Shown piece after piece: positions 38,230-48,369 of a stretch of DNA of 64,000 nucleotides. Position 1 is the stretch's first letter, and the number at the start of each line of letters is the position of its first letter. Source of the DNA: Musa acuminata AAA Group (taxonomy: Eukaryota > Streptophyta > Magnoliopsida > Zingiberales > Musaceae); NCBI RefSeq assembly GCF_036884655.1, contig NC_088339.1, forward strand, positions 34,099,501-34,163,500, read 5' to 3'. Both the position numbers and the translations under genes were made by a program. The notes below the pieces were generated by a model. The model did not search any database. It was not told where the DNA came from and saw only the letters and a list, made by a program, of their open reading frames with translations.

Positions 38230-39260
38230 TCTTAGGTGGCGTAAAGCCGAAGAGCCGAGGAGCACCACGTAGGCGGGGTGAACGTGCAGGTGTGGTCTCG
38301 GGATGGCGTAGAGCCGAGGGCCGAGGAGCACAACGCAGGCGGGGTGAACGCGCAGGTGTGATCTCGGGAGGCGTAGAGCCGAGGGCCGAGGAGCACAACG
38401 CAGGCGGGCTGGCTGCGCAGGTGTGATCTCGGGAGGCGTCGAGCCGAGGGCCGAGGAGCACAACGCAGGCGGGCTGGCTACGCAGGTGTGATCTCGGGAG
38501 GCGTCGAGCCGAGGGCCGAGGAGCACAACGCAGGCGGGGTGACCGCGCAGGTGTGGTCTCGGGGTTTATGGAGCCGAGGGGTACGACGCAGGCGTACTGG
38601 CGGCACTGGTCTGTCTCGGGAGCATGGAGCCAAGGAGCACGACGCAGGCAGGGTGACCGCGCAGGCGTGGTCGCGAGGGTCATGCGACCGAGTAGCACGA
38701 TCAGGTGGCGAGGACGTGGACTTGGGCACCATGCGGCCGAGGTACACGACAGAGGCGGACAGGCCGCGCCGAGGTGGATCTCGGCAGTGATTGGCCGAGG
38801 TGCTCGGTGCAAGCAAGCTGCGACCGAGTGACATCGCTCAGAGGGGCAGGTCGCTCTGAGGGCAGAGTGTGGCCGAGGGGTTCGGCGCAGAGGGGCCGAC
38901 CGCGCAAGCGCTTATCGGGAACATGGTACCAAGGAGCACGACGGAGGCGGGCAGGCCGTGCAAGTCTGTCTCGGGAACATGGGGCCAAGGAACACGGCGC
39001 AGGCGGGGTGACCGCGCAAGTGTGGTCTCGGGATGGCGTAGAGCCGAGGGCCGAGGAGCACAACGCAGGCGGGGTGACCGCACGGGTGTGATCTCAGGAT
39101 GGCGTAGAGCCGAGGGCCGAGGAGCACAACGCAGGCGGGGTGACCGCGCAGGCGTGTTCTCGAGGGCCATGCGGCCGAGTAGCATGACGTGCGTCGGGCT
39201 GACCGCGCAGGCGTGGTCGCGAGGACCATGCGGCCGAGTAGCACGACGCAGGCCGAGGGG
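38230..39260. repeat. GC-rich minisatellite, about 65-bp units, inside the gag-only element
   Basis: GCGTAGAGCCGAGGGCCGAG or its GCGTCGAG variant starts at 38306, 38371, 38436 and 38501, an exact 65-bp spacing. Further units at 39036 and 39102 are 66 apart. Degenerate units with GGCCGAGNAGCACGACGCAG fill the rest. Minus-strand open frames run through the array (199 codons at 38213-38812), but a 65-bp unit shifts frame each time, so the frames are by-products of high GC and not a conserved protein. Confidence 0.85.
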
Positions 39261-39575
39261 GTAGGCTCGGGCCGAGAGAACTCGGGCGGGCAGACCGTGC
39301 AGATGTGAACTCGACGATGAAGGGCCGAGAAGCTCGGCGCAGGCAGGCTGCGACCGAGTGACACCACTCAGGTGGGCAAGCCGTTCCGAGGGGAGCTCGG
39401 CAGCATGTGGGTGAGTCGTGCGAATGCAAAAAGGAGTGGGGTTAGGCTGAAGCTAACCGTGAGCCGAGAGGCGATCAGGCAAACATGGAGCTTTCGCTTG
39501 GAAGAGACTGAGGAAGGGGCTAGATTCCTGGAACGAGGGTTACGCCGAATAGCAAACGCGAGCGCTTGACCGCTG

Positions 39576-40637
39576 CTACGGGGCCCGTCGCCCAGAGTCA
39601 CTCCTCTTCCTTGCAGTCGCCCAAGCTTCCGCCTCGATGTACCGGTGGGCTCGCTGGAGCATATATGGTACTGTGGTGGGGGGTCGCTCTACGAGGGACC
39701 AACAGTGTCTGGAAGGTCGCAAGCTTACCATGAACGCCTGCACCAACAAAGAGGGGTGAGTATCCGGTAAGCTCTGGATTTGCGCGGTAAAGCGATCCAC
39801 GAAGCATGAGAGGGGCTCGTCCTCTCTTTGTTTGAGTCCGAGGAGTAGTGCCGCGGAGGGCCTCGGCCGGGCATGGGCTGCGAAGTGGAGCTCGAAGTCC
39901 TTGGCGAGTTGGCCGAAGGAACTGATTGTTCCAGTCTTCAGGCCGGCGTACCACGTGTGGGCTGGACCTGTGAGGGTTGTGGGAAACACCCTGCACATTA
40001 AAGCGTCAGACGTTCCATGCAGCGCCAATTGGGCATGGAAAGCGGCAACATGATCTGCTGGGTCCGTGGCGCCGTCGTATGCGTCCAGAGAAGGGAGCTG
40101 GAAGTTCGGGGGAACGACGAGATCTCGTATCTCTGGTGCGAATGGAAATCCTTGGTGTGAGTCCACCCCAAGCTCTCCCTCTGAGTTGTGAAACTCATTC
40201 TCCAGTTCGTCGAGCCGCTGACTGAGAAGACATAGCTGGGCTCGCAGGGAGTCTGTTGATCCCGAAGATAACACCTCGGGCTCCGGGTGGCCGCTCGGGT
40301 TTGTCCTTGCTGGATCCCCGAGTGGGGTCGGTCTAACCCGAGGAGAGGCGGAAGGCTCCAGAAGCATCATGTGGGCCCGAGCGGGCGGCTCTTGTTGCCG
40401 TAGCGGCTGAGTCATGAGTGGGGGTGTCGATTGGGAGATGAGCGGGATGATGGTTTGCACTATATCCGTCAGAGCTCAGACTTGACGGGCGAGGTTGTGA
40501 AAGGCCTCGGACGACACCGGCAAGGGGACGCTCGGAGCGCCCTCGGGCGGAAGCGGATCCAGATTGTCGACTGAACGCCAGCCGCGTTCAGGGGTCGCGG
40601 GGAGGTCGTCAGGATCAACCTAAGGATCCCTCGACAT
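39576..40637 (-). pseudogene. gag: Retrotransposon gag (Retrotrans_gag domain), broken at its 5' end
   Basis: An ATG at 40637 starts the gag frame just inside the primer-binding site, but two in-frame stops interrupt it: TAG at codon 6 (40622-40620) and TGA at codon 54 (40478-40476). From 40460 the frame is open for 294 codons to 39576. It contains the hydrophobic GPAHTWYAGL and FGQLAKDFELHF elements and the LLGLKQREDEPLSCFVDRF segment of the plant gypsy gag family. The ORF stops before any CCHC zinc knuckle, so it is shorter than gag in autonomous elements. Gag would form the particle that packages the element RNA. Given the stops, this copy is unlikely to make full-length Gag. Confidence 0.85.
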
Positions 40638-40646
40638 TCGGGCCCT

Positions 40647-40660
40647 CCTTCTAGCGCCAA
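40647..40660 (-). other. Primer-binding site of the gag-only element
   Basis: The minus strand reads TTGGCGCTAGAAGG two bases inside the right LTR. TGGCGC starts are typical of plant Ty3/gypsy primer-binding sites. Which tRNA is used was not resolved. Confidence 0.8.
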
Positions 40661-40662
40661 TC

Positions 40663-41203
40663 TGTTACGATAAGTAACTTTTTAAGTCGTGGCCTCGGGG
40701 CCGACGCGGCTCTGTTCTAGGGTCCAGATGTCGGGGATCTCGGGGGACGTCCCTCGGGGTCTCCCTGCGGCCAGGCACCGTGGTTCGAGATCGGTCGTTC
40801 GGGTCGGCAGGTCGGCGGTTCGGGTCGAGAGGAAGCTCCGGGAAGAGGCGACACCGTCTTCGCACCTGCACACAGGTCGAGTCGGGGTGCTCGACCCGAC
40901 CCCTTCGACGATCAAGTTAGAGAAAGATGTGGAGGGGGTTTCGGAGGAAGAGAAGCAGAAGTGCTTTCTAGTGTGTTCCACCTTGTCTCATTTTGTTTGG
41001 GACTTGGGGGTATTTATAGATGAGCTTGGGTGTTACCTGACGTGCCCGTTTGCAGGGCAGGACTGTATCTTCGGTGGCGTCTGACATTGCCACTGGGGCT
41101 GCGTGGGAGGCCGAGCTGCTGCAGGGTATGGCGAGCCTCGGGGATCGTATCGCTCAGGGGGATGCTGTCATGACGTGTCACATCGCCATTTTTACCCCTA
41201 TCA
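40663..41203 (-). repeat. Right LTR (5' LTR) of the gag-only element
   Basis: Begins TGTTACGATAAGTAAC and ends CCCCTATCA. TATAT follows directly. Confidence 0.9.
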
Positions 41204-41796
41204 TATATATATATATTAATCCAAATTAAGATTGGAATAGGCAGAGAGATTGGTTTTTTATTGTTGCAACCAAGAAAACCTTTCGTTAAAAAACCCAAAG
41301 TGCTCCACATTCTTCATTTATGTTAAGTTCGCCTTTGCATTTAGATTGAGTTAAACTTGCAAGAACATAATCAAACAGCCTTTGATGAATCAAATCTGAC
41401 GACAAGAGAGAGAGAGAGAGAGAGAACACCAATTCCATCAACTACTTGCGTTTTCATACAGTGAATGTGAACCAAAACTACGCTCTTGAAAGGGACGAAT
41501 CGATCGATGACGACTCCTCCCACCGTGCAGATGCCGAAGGCCTCCGAAGCAGCGGTATCCCGCCACCATCAACCTAGGCGTGCAGGTAATACGCGATGGC
41601 CCTTCGCCAATCCCACGCCTCGAGTCCCATCAGGTGTCTCCAAACCCGGGTGCCGTTGCCTCACCGTCCATAGTCCCCGTTGACCTCGCCGCAAAATAAC
41701 GCCACGGATTTCCTTTGGCTTCGGTCCAGTTTCCACAACTGCCGACCTCCCCGTCCATTTCGTCTTCCTCTTCTGCTGCAGCTTCCTCCTCCGCAC
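41204..41796. other. Intergenic region and ERF promoter
   Basis: Contains the target duplication TATAT, a GA microsatellite at 41405-41425, and then the GC-richer upstream region of the AP2/ERF gene. No coding signal was recognised. Confidence 0.55.
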
Positions 41797-41806
41797 CTAT
41801 AAATAC
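41797..41806 (+). promoter_or_regulatory. TATA box of the AP2/ERF gene
   Basis: CCTATAAATA lies about 95 bases before the chosen ATG at 41894, leaving a leader of about 60 bases. An out-of-frame ATG at 41819 would probably lie upstream of the transcript start. Confidence 0.6.
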
Positions 41807-41893
41807 TCGCTAGTGATCTATGTGCCAAACGATTCGTTGCGGTACTCGCCAAGTGACGGAGGACTCCAAGACGGCACGTTCCCCTTGGACGGC

Positions 41894-42436
41894 ATGCAGA
41901 ACCAGGAAATCGGCACGAACGAGGCGCAGCCGACGACGGCGAGGTACAAGGGAGTGCGATTGAGGAAGTGGGGCAAATGGGTAGCCGAGGTGCGGTTCCC
42001 CAACAGCCGCCGGCGGCTGTGGCTCGGCTCCTACCCGACGCCCGAGATGGCTGCGCGAGCCTACGACGCCGCCGTGTACTGCCTGCGCGGCCCCGGCGCG
42101 GCGTTCAACTTCCCGAGCCACCCACCCAGCATACCGTCGGCCGACAAGCTGAGCCGGTACGAGATACGTGAGGCGGCCGAGCGGCACGCGCGCGAAGGGC
42201 CGCAGCGGGAGGAGGCAGAGGAAGCTGGCGAGCAAGTGGCGGATCCTGGTGCGGGAAGCTCTGGTTTAGGGGCGCCGTCGGGGCAGCCGGCCGAGCCGTC
42301 ATCATCAGTGCCGGTTTTCGACGACGCCACAGCGAGCGGTGGGGAATGGTTCGATGGTTTCTGGTATGACGCCGGGGGCGGCATCGACGATGGCGATATC
42401 TATGGATCGTCTCCTCTTTGGAACTTCCATCAGTAG
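41894..42436 (+). CDS. ERF: AP2/ERF transcription factor, ERF016/017/018 (ORA47)-like
   Basis: An intronless gene of 180 residues. The single AP2 domain (about 17-74) reads [20 protein letters not shown] then RRRLWLGSY and ends FNFPSHP. It has the WLG and RAYD elements that fold into the three-strand sheet and helix binding GCC-box or DRE sites. The [12 protein letters not shown] start and YCLRGP segment recall the small DREB-like group containing ERF016-ERF019. The tail is acidic and aromatic ([12 protein letters not shown], then SPLWNFHQ), a likely activation region. The open frame extends 27 codons upstream but without an ATG, so the ATG at 41894 was chosen. That leaves only 16 residues before the domain. 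Members of this group respond to wounding and jasmonate, and ORA47 activates jasmonate synthesis. The exact orthologue is uncertain. Confidence 0.9.
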   Translation: MQNQEIGTNEAQPTTARYKGVRLRKWGKWVAEVRFPNSRRRLWLGSYPTPEMAARAYDAAVYCLRGPGAAFNFPSHPPSIPSADKLSRYEIREAAERHAREGPQREEAEEAGEQVADPGAGSSGLGAPSGQPAEPSSSVPVFDDATASGGEWFDGFWYDAGGGIDDGDIYGSSPLWNFHQ

Positions 42437-42924
42437 AACGAATGCCACTGTTCATCGAACACCCCGTAAATTCGTACTCGAGGCGCTTTCTTCGCGCTTA
42501 TACTCGTAGACGCCCCAGCCTCACTATGCGAGCCATGTCCTGGTTGACTTGTGTCAAATTGGATATGGTCGTTGACTATTTGCTTTACGTTGTAGATTCT
42601 TCGATCAGATACATAATCCGCACTTACAACGCTGGTTGACTGTTTCCTGATCGACTTGTTTAGCTTTAATATTCGAGCCCTGTCCTGATCGACTAGTTTA
42701 GGACGAGAACGCTGGTTGACTGTTTCCTGTATGTTAAGATTAGGGGGCCAATTCAGCTGACTTCTAATTGGACATCACTGGTACGATGCAGATCCAAAAG
42801 TTGCCCCGCGAACCCTGTCACCGTTCTTTCTCATTCGTCTCAGGTGGGAGAAGCGCAGAATCTGAGTGTTTTGTCCCCTGGTGGATAATCCTCTCTCCCC
42901 TTTTGCTAAGGTAAGATCCACATG

Positions 42925-42956
<32 letters not shown>

Positions 42957-42963
42957 CTCTCTC
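42925..42963. repeat. CT microsatellite
   Basis: About 19 CT units with one CG interruption, read directly. Confidence 0.9.
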
Positions 42964-43857
42964 GTGGAAGAGTTAGGTTGGCGCAATTTAACGAGCAATT
43001 CGGCAGTCGGTGTAAGCCGCTAACTTGAGGTCTACACTCGCTTCCACACAATTCTGTTGCTTCACGCATTCTTGATCTTTGACGCTCGCATTTATTCCAT
43101 GGTGTCGATCGGGCTACCTGTGATTTGCTTCGTGTAGTTGCTATTATCAAGACGCGCGCGAAGAAACTCCCGTCTCGTTGCATGAGAAAAGGAGGAATTT
43201 TTTCCCCTCACTTTGCCTGAAAAGATCGAACAGGATCGATGTCAACACGCTGTGTTCTCGGTGTTCCAAATTTCTCTAACAGGAGCCGAGAAAGGTTTTG
43301 ATCATAATGGATGTGCTGAAGAAAGGACTCAAACAATTGGCAGCAGATCGATCTGCAGGTCTGTGGACAAGCAGCTTCGTGTCAGTAAGATGGCGCATTC
43401 CAGGAGAGGCACATGGCTCCTCGATGTGGCATCAGGATCAGGTGGATTTATATGTTTCCTGAACGCTTTCAAGGTCGTGAGCGTTAGAATATTAGCAGTA
43501 CCTGCAACGTACGTTGGGAAATCCAGTTTTATCAGCCTTTAGCTTTGAAGGATGGGGTTATTTTAGCCTTCCTTGTACTTTGTTATATTCATTCATGTTG
43601 GATTTTTACCTAGGATCACCTTGTCGGGTCCATAGATCCTCTGTCTTGATGCCTGCTGGTTGTACCAATCGACTAAATAACAAGTATGAATCTGATCGTC
43701 ACTTCGCTTTTAGCAAGGGCTTTCATATTTCCAGCTTATGAAGAAATTCCAGGTGCTGCAAATCTTTTACATTTTCTATTCTTTTTTCTGCTTTTGCAAA
43801 TATGGAGAATCCATCCACTCTTACCGAACAGTTTGTGTTTTCCTTTCCTCATCTTAG

Positions 43858-43911
43858 GTTGCAGCTGAAGAGAAGACCACTGGTGGTTTGCTGTTGATTG
43901 AGGCTGCGAAG
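43858..43911 (+). pseudogene. Chaperonin-10 (CPN20/CPN10)-like exon scrap
   Basis: After an acceptor (CATCTTAG ending at 43857) the frame reads VAAEEKTTGGLLLIEAAK and then runs into unrelated sequence and a stop. This closely matches the mobile-loop region of the Cpn10 fold (EEKT-GGLLL) in the second domain of plastid CPN20, from recalled sequence. Possible further decay products include a VIAL start after an acceptor at 44143. Upstream and downstream domain exons were not found. It is probably a fragment of a duplicated gene. Confidence 0.45.
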
Positions 43912-44648
43912 ATTTCCACTCATTTCTCTCTCCATTAGATGTTGTAGTTTTTATGGAGAGAACAGTCTTATTTTTGTCTCCTTTTTTTTTTTTTTGTATT
44001 CCTGTGCATTTCAGCTTGTACAAAACGAATTACTTCCATCAACCACAGCATTTAAGCTTTAAAGTTTCTTCCAAGTATTTTGCTGTGCAGGGTATTTGCC
44101 ATAATTTAAATGATGTTTCCCCTTCTCTTTTGCTATGTAACAGGTGATTGCTCTCAGCCCAAACTCTTCTTAGCAATGACCTGCTAGCTTAACAGATGCA
44201 CCAACCTGATGGATAAGATCGGGTGGACTTTATCAAGCAGATACAGTGTATTATTGGCTGACTGAAGTCTGAATCAGCTGTGATATTTTGTAGCCATTTT
44301 TCTGTTCTTGCATGGTAAATTTGTGTTGATGATTGATTGGTTTCTGTTCTGCCTTTCTACAGTGTTCATCTAATTAGGTTAGGGATTCTGGTTGCCCCAT
44401 TTTTTGGCATAATTACTCACATATCATACCGGCGCTAATCATGTGATAAATCAACACCAATTTTATGCTGCTTACTTGAAAACAGGTCTTCTCATATAAA
44501 AATAAGATGACAGATTTTACTATTTATATTGAAGAAAAATTTTGAAGCTACAATGTGATTTTTTTCAAAAAAGAATTATTATTATCATTATTTTTTATTT
44601 TGGAGCTTGATCAAACATATCATAAGACAATCTAAGTTTTGAATTTTC

Positions 44649-44788
44649 ATACATACATATATATACATATATATATACATATGTATATATATATATGTAT
44701 GTATATATGTATATATGTATTTATACATATATATATATATATATACATACATATATATATATGTATATATATGTATATATATAGATAC

Positions 44789-44821
<33 letters not shown>

Positions 44822-44823
44822 TA
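44649..44823. repeat. TA/TACA microsatellite
   Basis: About 175 bases of TA steps interrupted by CA and GA steps. Both strands are open by chance and code only Tyr/Ile/His-rich peptides. Confidence 0.9.
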
Positions 44824-45245
44824 ATGATTTGATAGGTGTGGATCATTGGCCCAAAATGATTAAAGTTAATAATAATAGGCCCGCTGATGTTGCACAAAAG
44901 CCATCCATGTTAGATAGATCTGATACTAGTTGAATTAGGAATCAAAATCCAACAAAGTGAATGTGTGAGTATTTATTCATGTGGAAGATTAGAAAAAAAT
45001 AAAAATGGTTTCTGCAGTCATAGTAGTAGTAAATTCAATCCTGGAATTTCAATGCTGATTGATCTGCACTTGACCTTAGTTTCATAATTTAAATTCATAC
45101 AAAATCCAAGCATTGAGCTGAATCCTTGGAATTTAGTTTCAGTCATGCTCTCAAAAACCAAAAGACCTGCTCCACCAGTCTGTGGTCAGCAATGTGAACA
45201 ACTGATTTGAAACCATGGCCAAGTCTTTTTAAAGGACTTAGCAAC

Positions 45246-45393
45246 TATAGTTTTTTGTTGTTGTCAGGGAGGATATTTGATGCAATGATATTGGCATCAA
45301 TGTACTGTCCAACCTTCAAGTCATGTTCCTGCAGCATACCTCTTATGTTCATATTGAAGAAACGACCACATTTCCATAGGGAGCCATTGCTAA
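45246..45393 (-). other. Isolated terminal-exon-like segment, unidentified
   Basis: On the minus strand a strong acceptor (CTTTCTCCAG, ending near 45394) is followed by an open segment reading VSNGSLWKCGRFFNMNIRG, then MLQEHDLKVGQYIDANI and a short tail to a stop at about 45246. Composition and splice signal are gene-like, and I recognise no family. No upstream exon was found to its right. It may be the end of a decayed or fragmented gene. Confidence 0.35.
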
Positions 45394-46869
45394 CCTGGAG
45401 AAAGATGGACCAGAGATCTGGTAACAGTTGAGGTAGTGGTCGAAGCCAGGCTCTTCGCAATCAAATTATGGGCCCTTTGACCGACCTACACAGTGCAAGA
45501 AGGAAGTAGAGAGATGTAGGTTTCTGAGGTGCAGGACGAGGAAATAGTCTTGACGAGTTCTCAGGTGCAAGGCTGGTCTCTGACTGAAGTGCTCTTAGTT
45601 TAGTTCACCAGTCTCGGGAACAGCCTATCATCGCCCGAGTTCACATCAAACTTTCTAAGCTCTCATGTGATTTATTTATTTATTAGCTCACTGCTTCATC
45701 TCCCTCCAACAGGTGGTCAATGGATTACGATACAAACTCCTACCAATGAAACCAGAACAGCTCAACACGGGCTTCGAGCTTCTAACTTATTATTCCTGCA
45801 CATGGCCATGGAGGTTTGATGTAATCGCTTTGACCCAGCCACAGCGAGCACATAAATAATGAGAGCTGGATATGAAGTGATACAAGGTTAGCAGCTTGCA
45901 TATGAGAGAGGCAATAAATACATGGAGAAAACGGCACATGACATCATCTCACACAAGCTTGCAGTGGTGACATATAGAAGAAGATAATTAATTGTTTGGA
46001 GTATGTTAGATGAAATTTATAGAGAAATTGAAAGGTGAAAATGATACTGTTTCTGCCGGTCCTCAGTACATGTTCACAAGTTTTGCTTTTGTGGTGCAAT
46101 GACTATGGTAATCGATTAGTGAGTGCCCAACTCCTCATGCCTTTTTCTTTCAAGTAGCTGTCAGCTGATGGAGAGAGTCCATACTGCATCCTGTTGTTGC
46201 TGGTGTGGTGTTCTTTTCCCCATGCAAAAAGATTAGACACCATGTCAATGCTTCCCGACCAAACACCTGAAGCCCCTGCCATCTTCCTTCCACCCAGTTC
46301 TTCTTTTTAGGCCGAATGCCTTTTGTGGCGGCTAATGTTGGCTGCTATGACCCGCACTTGGAGCATTTGAACAGCAGTTCCTTCGTGAGATAGGGCACAA
46401 GTGATTAAATGCCGGTGTAAGTTGCTGGAATCTGGTTGTGCAGGTCAGAATACGTTTAATGCCAGTTTGACCTTCGGTTCATTCAAGTCTTTCAAGTTGA
46501 CCAAAAGTTCAACGCATGTGTTCTTTAAGCCCAGAAGTCGGCATGGCACATGTGACAGGGAGAGCGCTGGAAATTGCCAAGCACAACAGGCACAACCTCA
46601 AGTTGATCTCCATCAGCTCCAGTCCAAGTTACCACGAGAACATAATTCAACAGTCAAGGAATGGGGTTTTGAATGTTTATTCAATGGCTTTCCAAGTAAA
46701 TCACCATTGCTTTGCTTGTACTGACCGGGATGCCGAGTATCATCATTTTTTTATGGCTTGACCTTCCCTGAAGCAGATGGCATCAGTGATGATACTGCAG
46801 ACTCATGCCACATTACAAGGTGATTGCTTTGATCAGTTCAATGCAACTTCTCTTTCTTCTGCTATCATA

Positions 46870-46872
<3 letters not shown>

Positions 46873-46921
<49 letters not shown>
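46873..46921. repeat. TA microsatellite
   Basis: About 24 perfect TA units, read directly. Confidence 0.92.
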
Positions 46922-46923
<2 letters not shown>

Positions 46924-47602
46924 GCAGGAAATATCGTTTGACCCATGAAAACAAGATCATTTGTGCTTGTCCTGAAGTTTATTTTGACGAACAAATCAGA
47001 GGCTAGGAAGGGATAAGGAAACTGTGACATCGGTCAATGGAGATTTGCCGCATGTTCCTCGCAGAATTCCATGTGGGTTATTCCCTTCATCGCACCCTGC
47101 AGAAGAAACCCACCCTGAGTTTACTGCAATGAAGAATTTGTGGACAAGAAAAAGGAGACAAAATCTAGTATTAGGAAAGTAAGAGCAAGGTCCAACCCTT
47201 GTTTTACGCTTACTTTGAATCAAGGAAAAAACATGATTCCAAGTTGTGTGTTCTTGTTCTTCAAAGTCGGGACGCCATTTGAACTGACTACCAGGAGGAA
47301 CAAGACCATGAAAATTGCTTTGGTGGGACGAACAAGGAAAAGCATTCCAGAAGATAGACCTCATAAATCACATCAAATGCAACAAGAAATTTACAGCAAA
47401 TGGTTAGAAGCATTTTATGTTTAGGAGAACCATCATGTTCCTCATATTTGGCAACTCCATGTAACTTTCCTGTCCGATGAACTCTTATTTTCCCCACCTT
47501 TTACATTCTTTTCTGCAGCTGTTTGCCTTCATTCATCTCTTTGACATGCCACGGCAACTTCTAAGTTGTTTCTCATTCTATCATCACCATACAAAGCTGA
47601 AA

Positions 47603-47660
<58 letters not shown>
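47603..47660. repeat. Compound GT/GA microsatellite
   Basis: A (GT)n tract of about 9 units runs directly into a (GA)n tract of about 20 units. Confidence 0.92.
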
Positions 47661-47663
<3 letters not shown>

Positions 47664-48091
47664 AGGAAAAATTAGGCCCTTGCTGAAGTGAATTAATTAG
47701 TGCTTCGAATTATACTAGTTTTCTGATACATGCAGCCTCAGTTCTTGCCATTAGAATAAGCCACCGAATCCTACCGAAACTTGGTCTTGTCCACCAAGAA
47801 GCTTAAAGAAGTGGCCTTTCATGGATGCACCAATACAAGAAGTCCATTCTTGATGCCCTCCCAGACCTTTGAATGCTCCCAGGAATTCAAACTAGGAGTC
47901 AACATTCCTAAAGCCACAAGCAAAATATAACCCAGGTTTACTACTACTATACTGAGAGGTCTTGAGGTCAACCCCACTGGGTATTAAGTTTCGCTACCAG
48001 CTTCAATCATGCATACCTTCTTCCTACTTTGAAACAATGCTATTTCATGGAAATAACATGCCAATTTCCCCTTGTATTCAGCCATTTATGA

Positions 48092-48094
<3 letters not shown>

Positions 48095-48145
<51 letters not shown>

Positions 48146-48146
48146 A
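48095..48146. repeat. Compound CT/AT microsatellite upstream of the FMO gene
   Basis: About 13 CT units followed by about 12 AT units, roughly 225-275 bases before the FMO start codon, so it lies in or next to the promoter. Confidence 0.9.
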
Positions 48147-48193
48147 TATCAGCAATTTTTGCTAAGGCAGATTTCACTTAGCTGCATGCATGT

Positions 48194-48228
48194 CACGTGC
48201 CTACTTCCGAACAACTCCTTATATATAC
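48194..48228 (+). promoter_or_regulatory. G-box and TATA-like elements of the FMO1-type gene
   Basis: CACGTG lies at 48194-48199 and a TATATATA-like element at 48219-48228. A second candidate TATA (TTATATAG) lies at 48276-48283, nearer the start codon at 48370. Which TATA is used cannot be told from sequence. Confidence 0.45.
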
Positions 48229-48369
48229 GCATCATGCTGTGACTTCCATACTCAGCACCTTCATCTCTTTATCGCTTATATAGGAGGGCGAGGGAGAGAG
48301 AGATCTCGTACTCCATTACACTCTTCATATCGATTCCATTTCCTTAAGAGAGAGACATAGAGAGACGGG

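Larger units (their letters stand above)
37418..41203 (-). mobile_element. Gag-only (TR-GAG-like) LTR retrotransposon, 3786 bp, minus orientation
   Basis: LTRs lie at 37418-37977 (560 bp) and 40663-41203 (541 bp); most of the difference is one about 19-bp tandem unit. TATAT directly precedes the left LTR and follows the right one, so the insertion went into a TA microsatellite with a 5-bp target duplication. On the minus strand, TTGGCGCTAGAAGG (40660-40647) next to the right LTR is a gypsy-type primer-binding site, and CCTTTCGGGGGGGGGC (37996-37981) is the polypurine tract. The interior holds a gag gene and a GC-rich minisatellite, but no reverse transcriptase, integrase, RNase H or protease. 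That layout fits the non-autonomous TR-GAG class described in plants. Similar LTR motifs suggest a Tat-lineage gypsy parent. Confidence 0.9.
42437..48193. other. Gene-poor region with microsatellites and coding scraps
   Basis: Nearly 5.8 kb without a complete gene. It holds a CT repeat (42925-42963), a chaperonin-like exon scrap (43858-43911), a TA-rich microsatellite (44649-44823), an isolated minus-strand exon (45246-45393), a TA array (46873-46921) and adjoining GT and GA arrays (47603-47660). A frame at 43213-43542 contains WLLDVASGSGG, which resembles a methyltransferase motif I. Nothing around it supports that. Confidence 0.5.

Noticed and set aside
37443..39300. Many overlapping long open frames of 100-200 codons on both strands
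   Set aside because: They lie in the GC-rich LTRs and 65-bp array of the gag-only element. Stop codons are rare there in all frames and the peptides are repetitive.
41813..41893. Longer N-terminus for the ERF protein
   Set aside because: The upstream extension begins at GTG, has no ATG and lies close to the TATA box.
43213..43542. Frame with WLLDVASGSGG resembling a methyltransferase SAM-binding motif
   Set aside because: Only one motif is present, no further fold elements follow, and no start or splice structure supports a gene.
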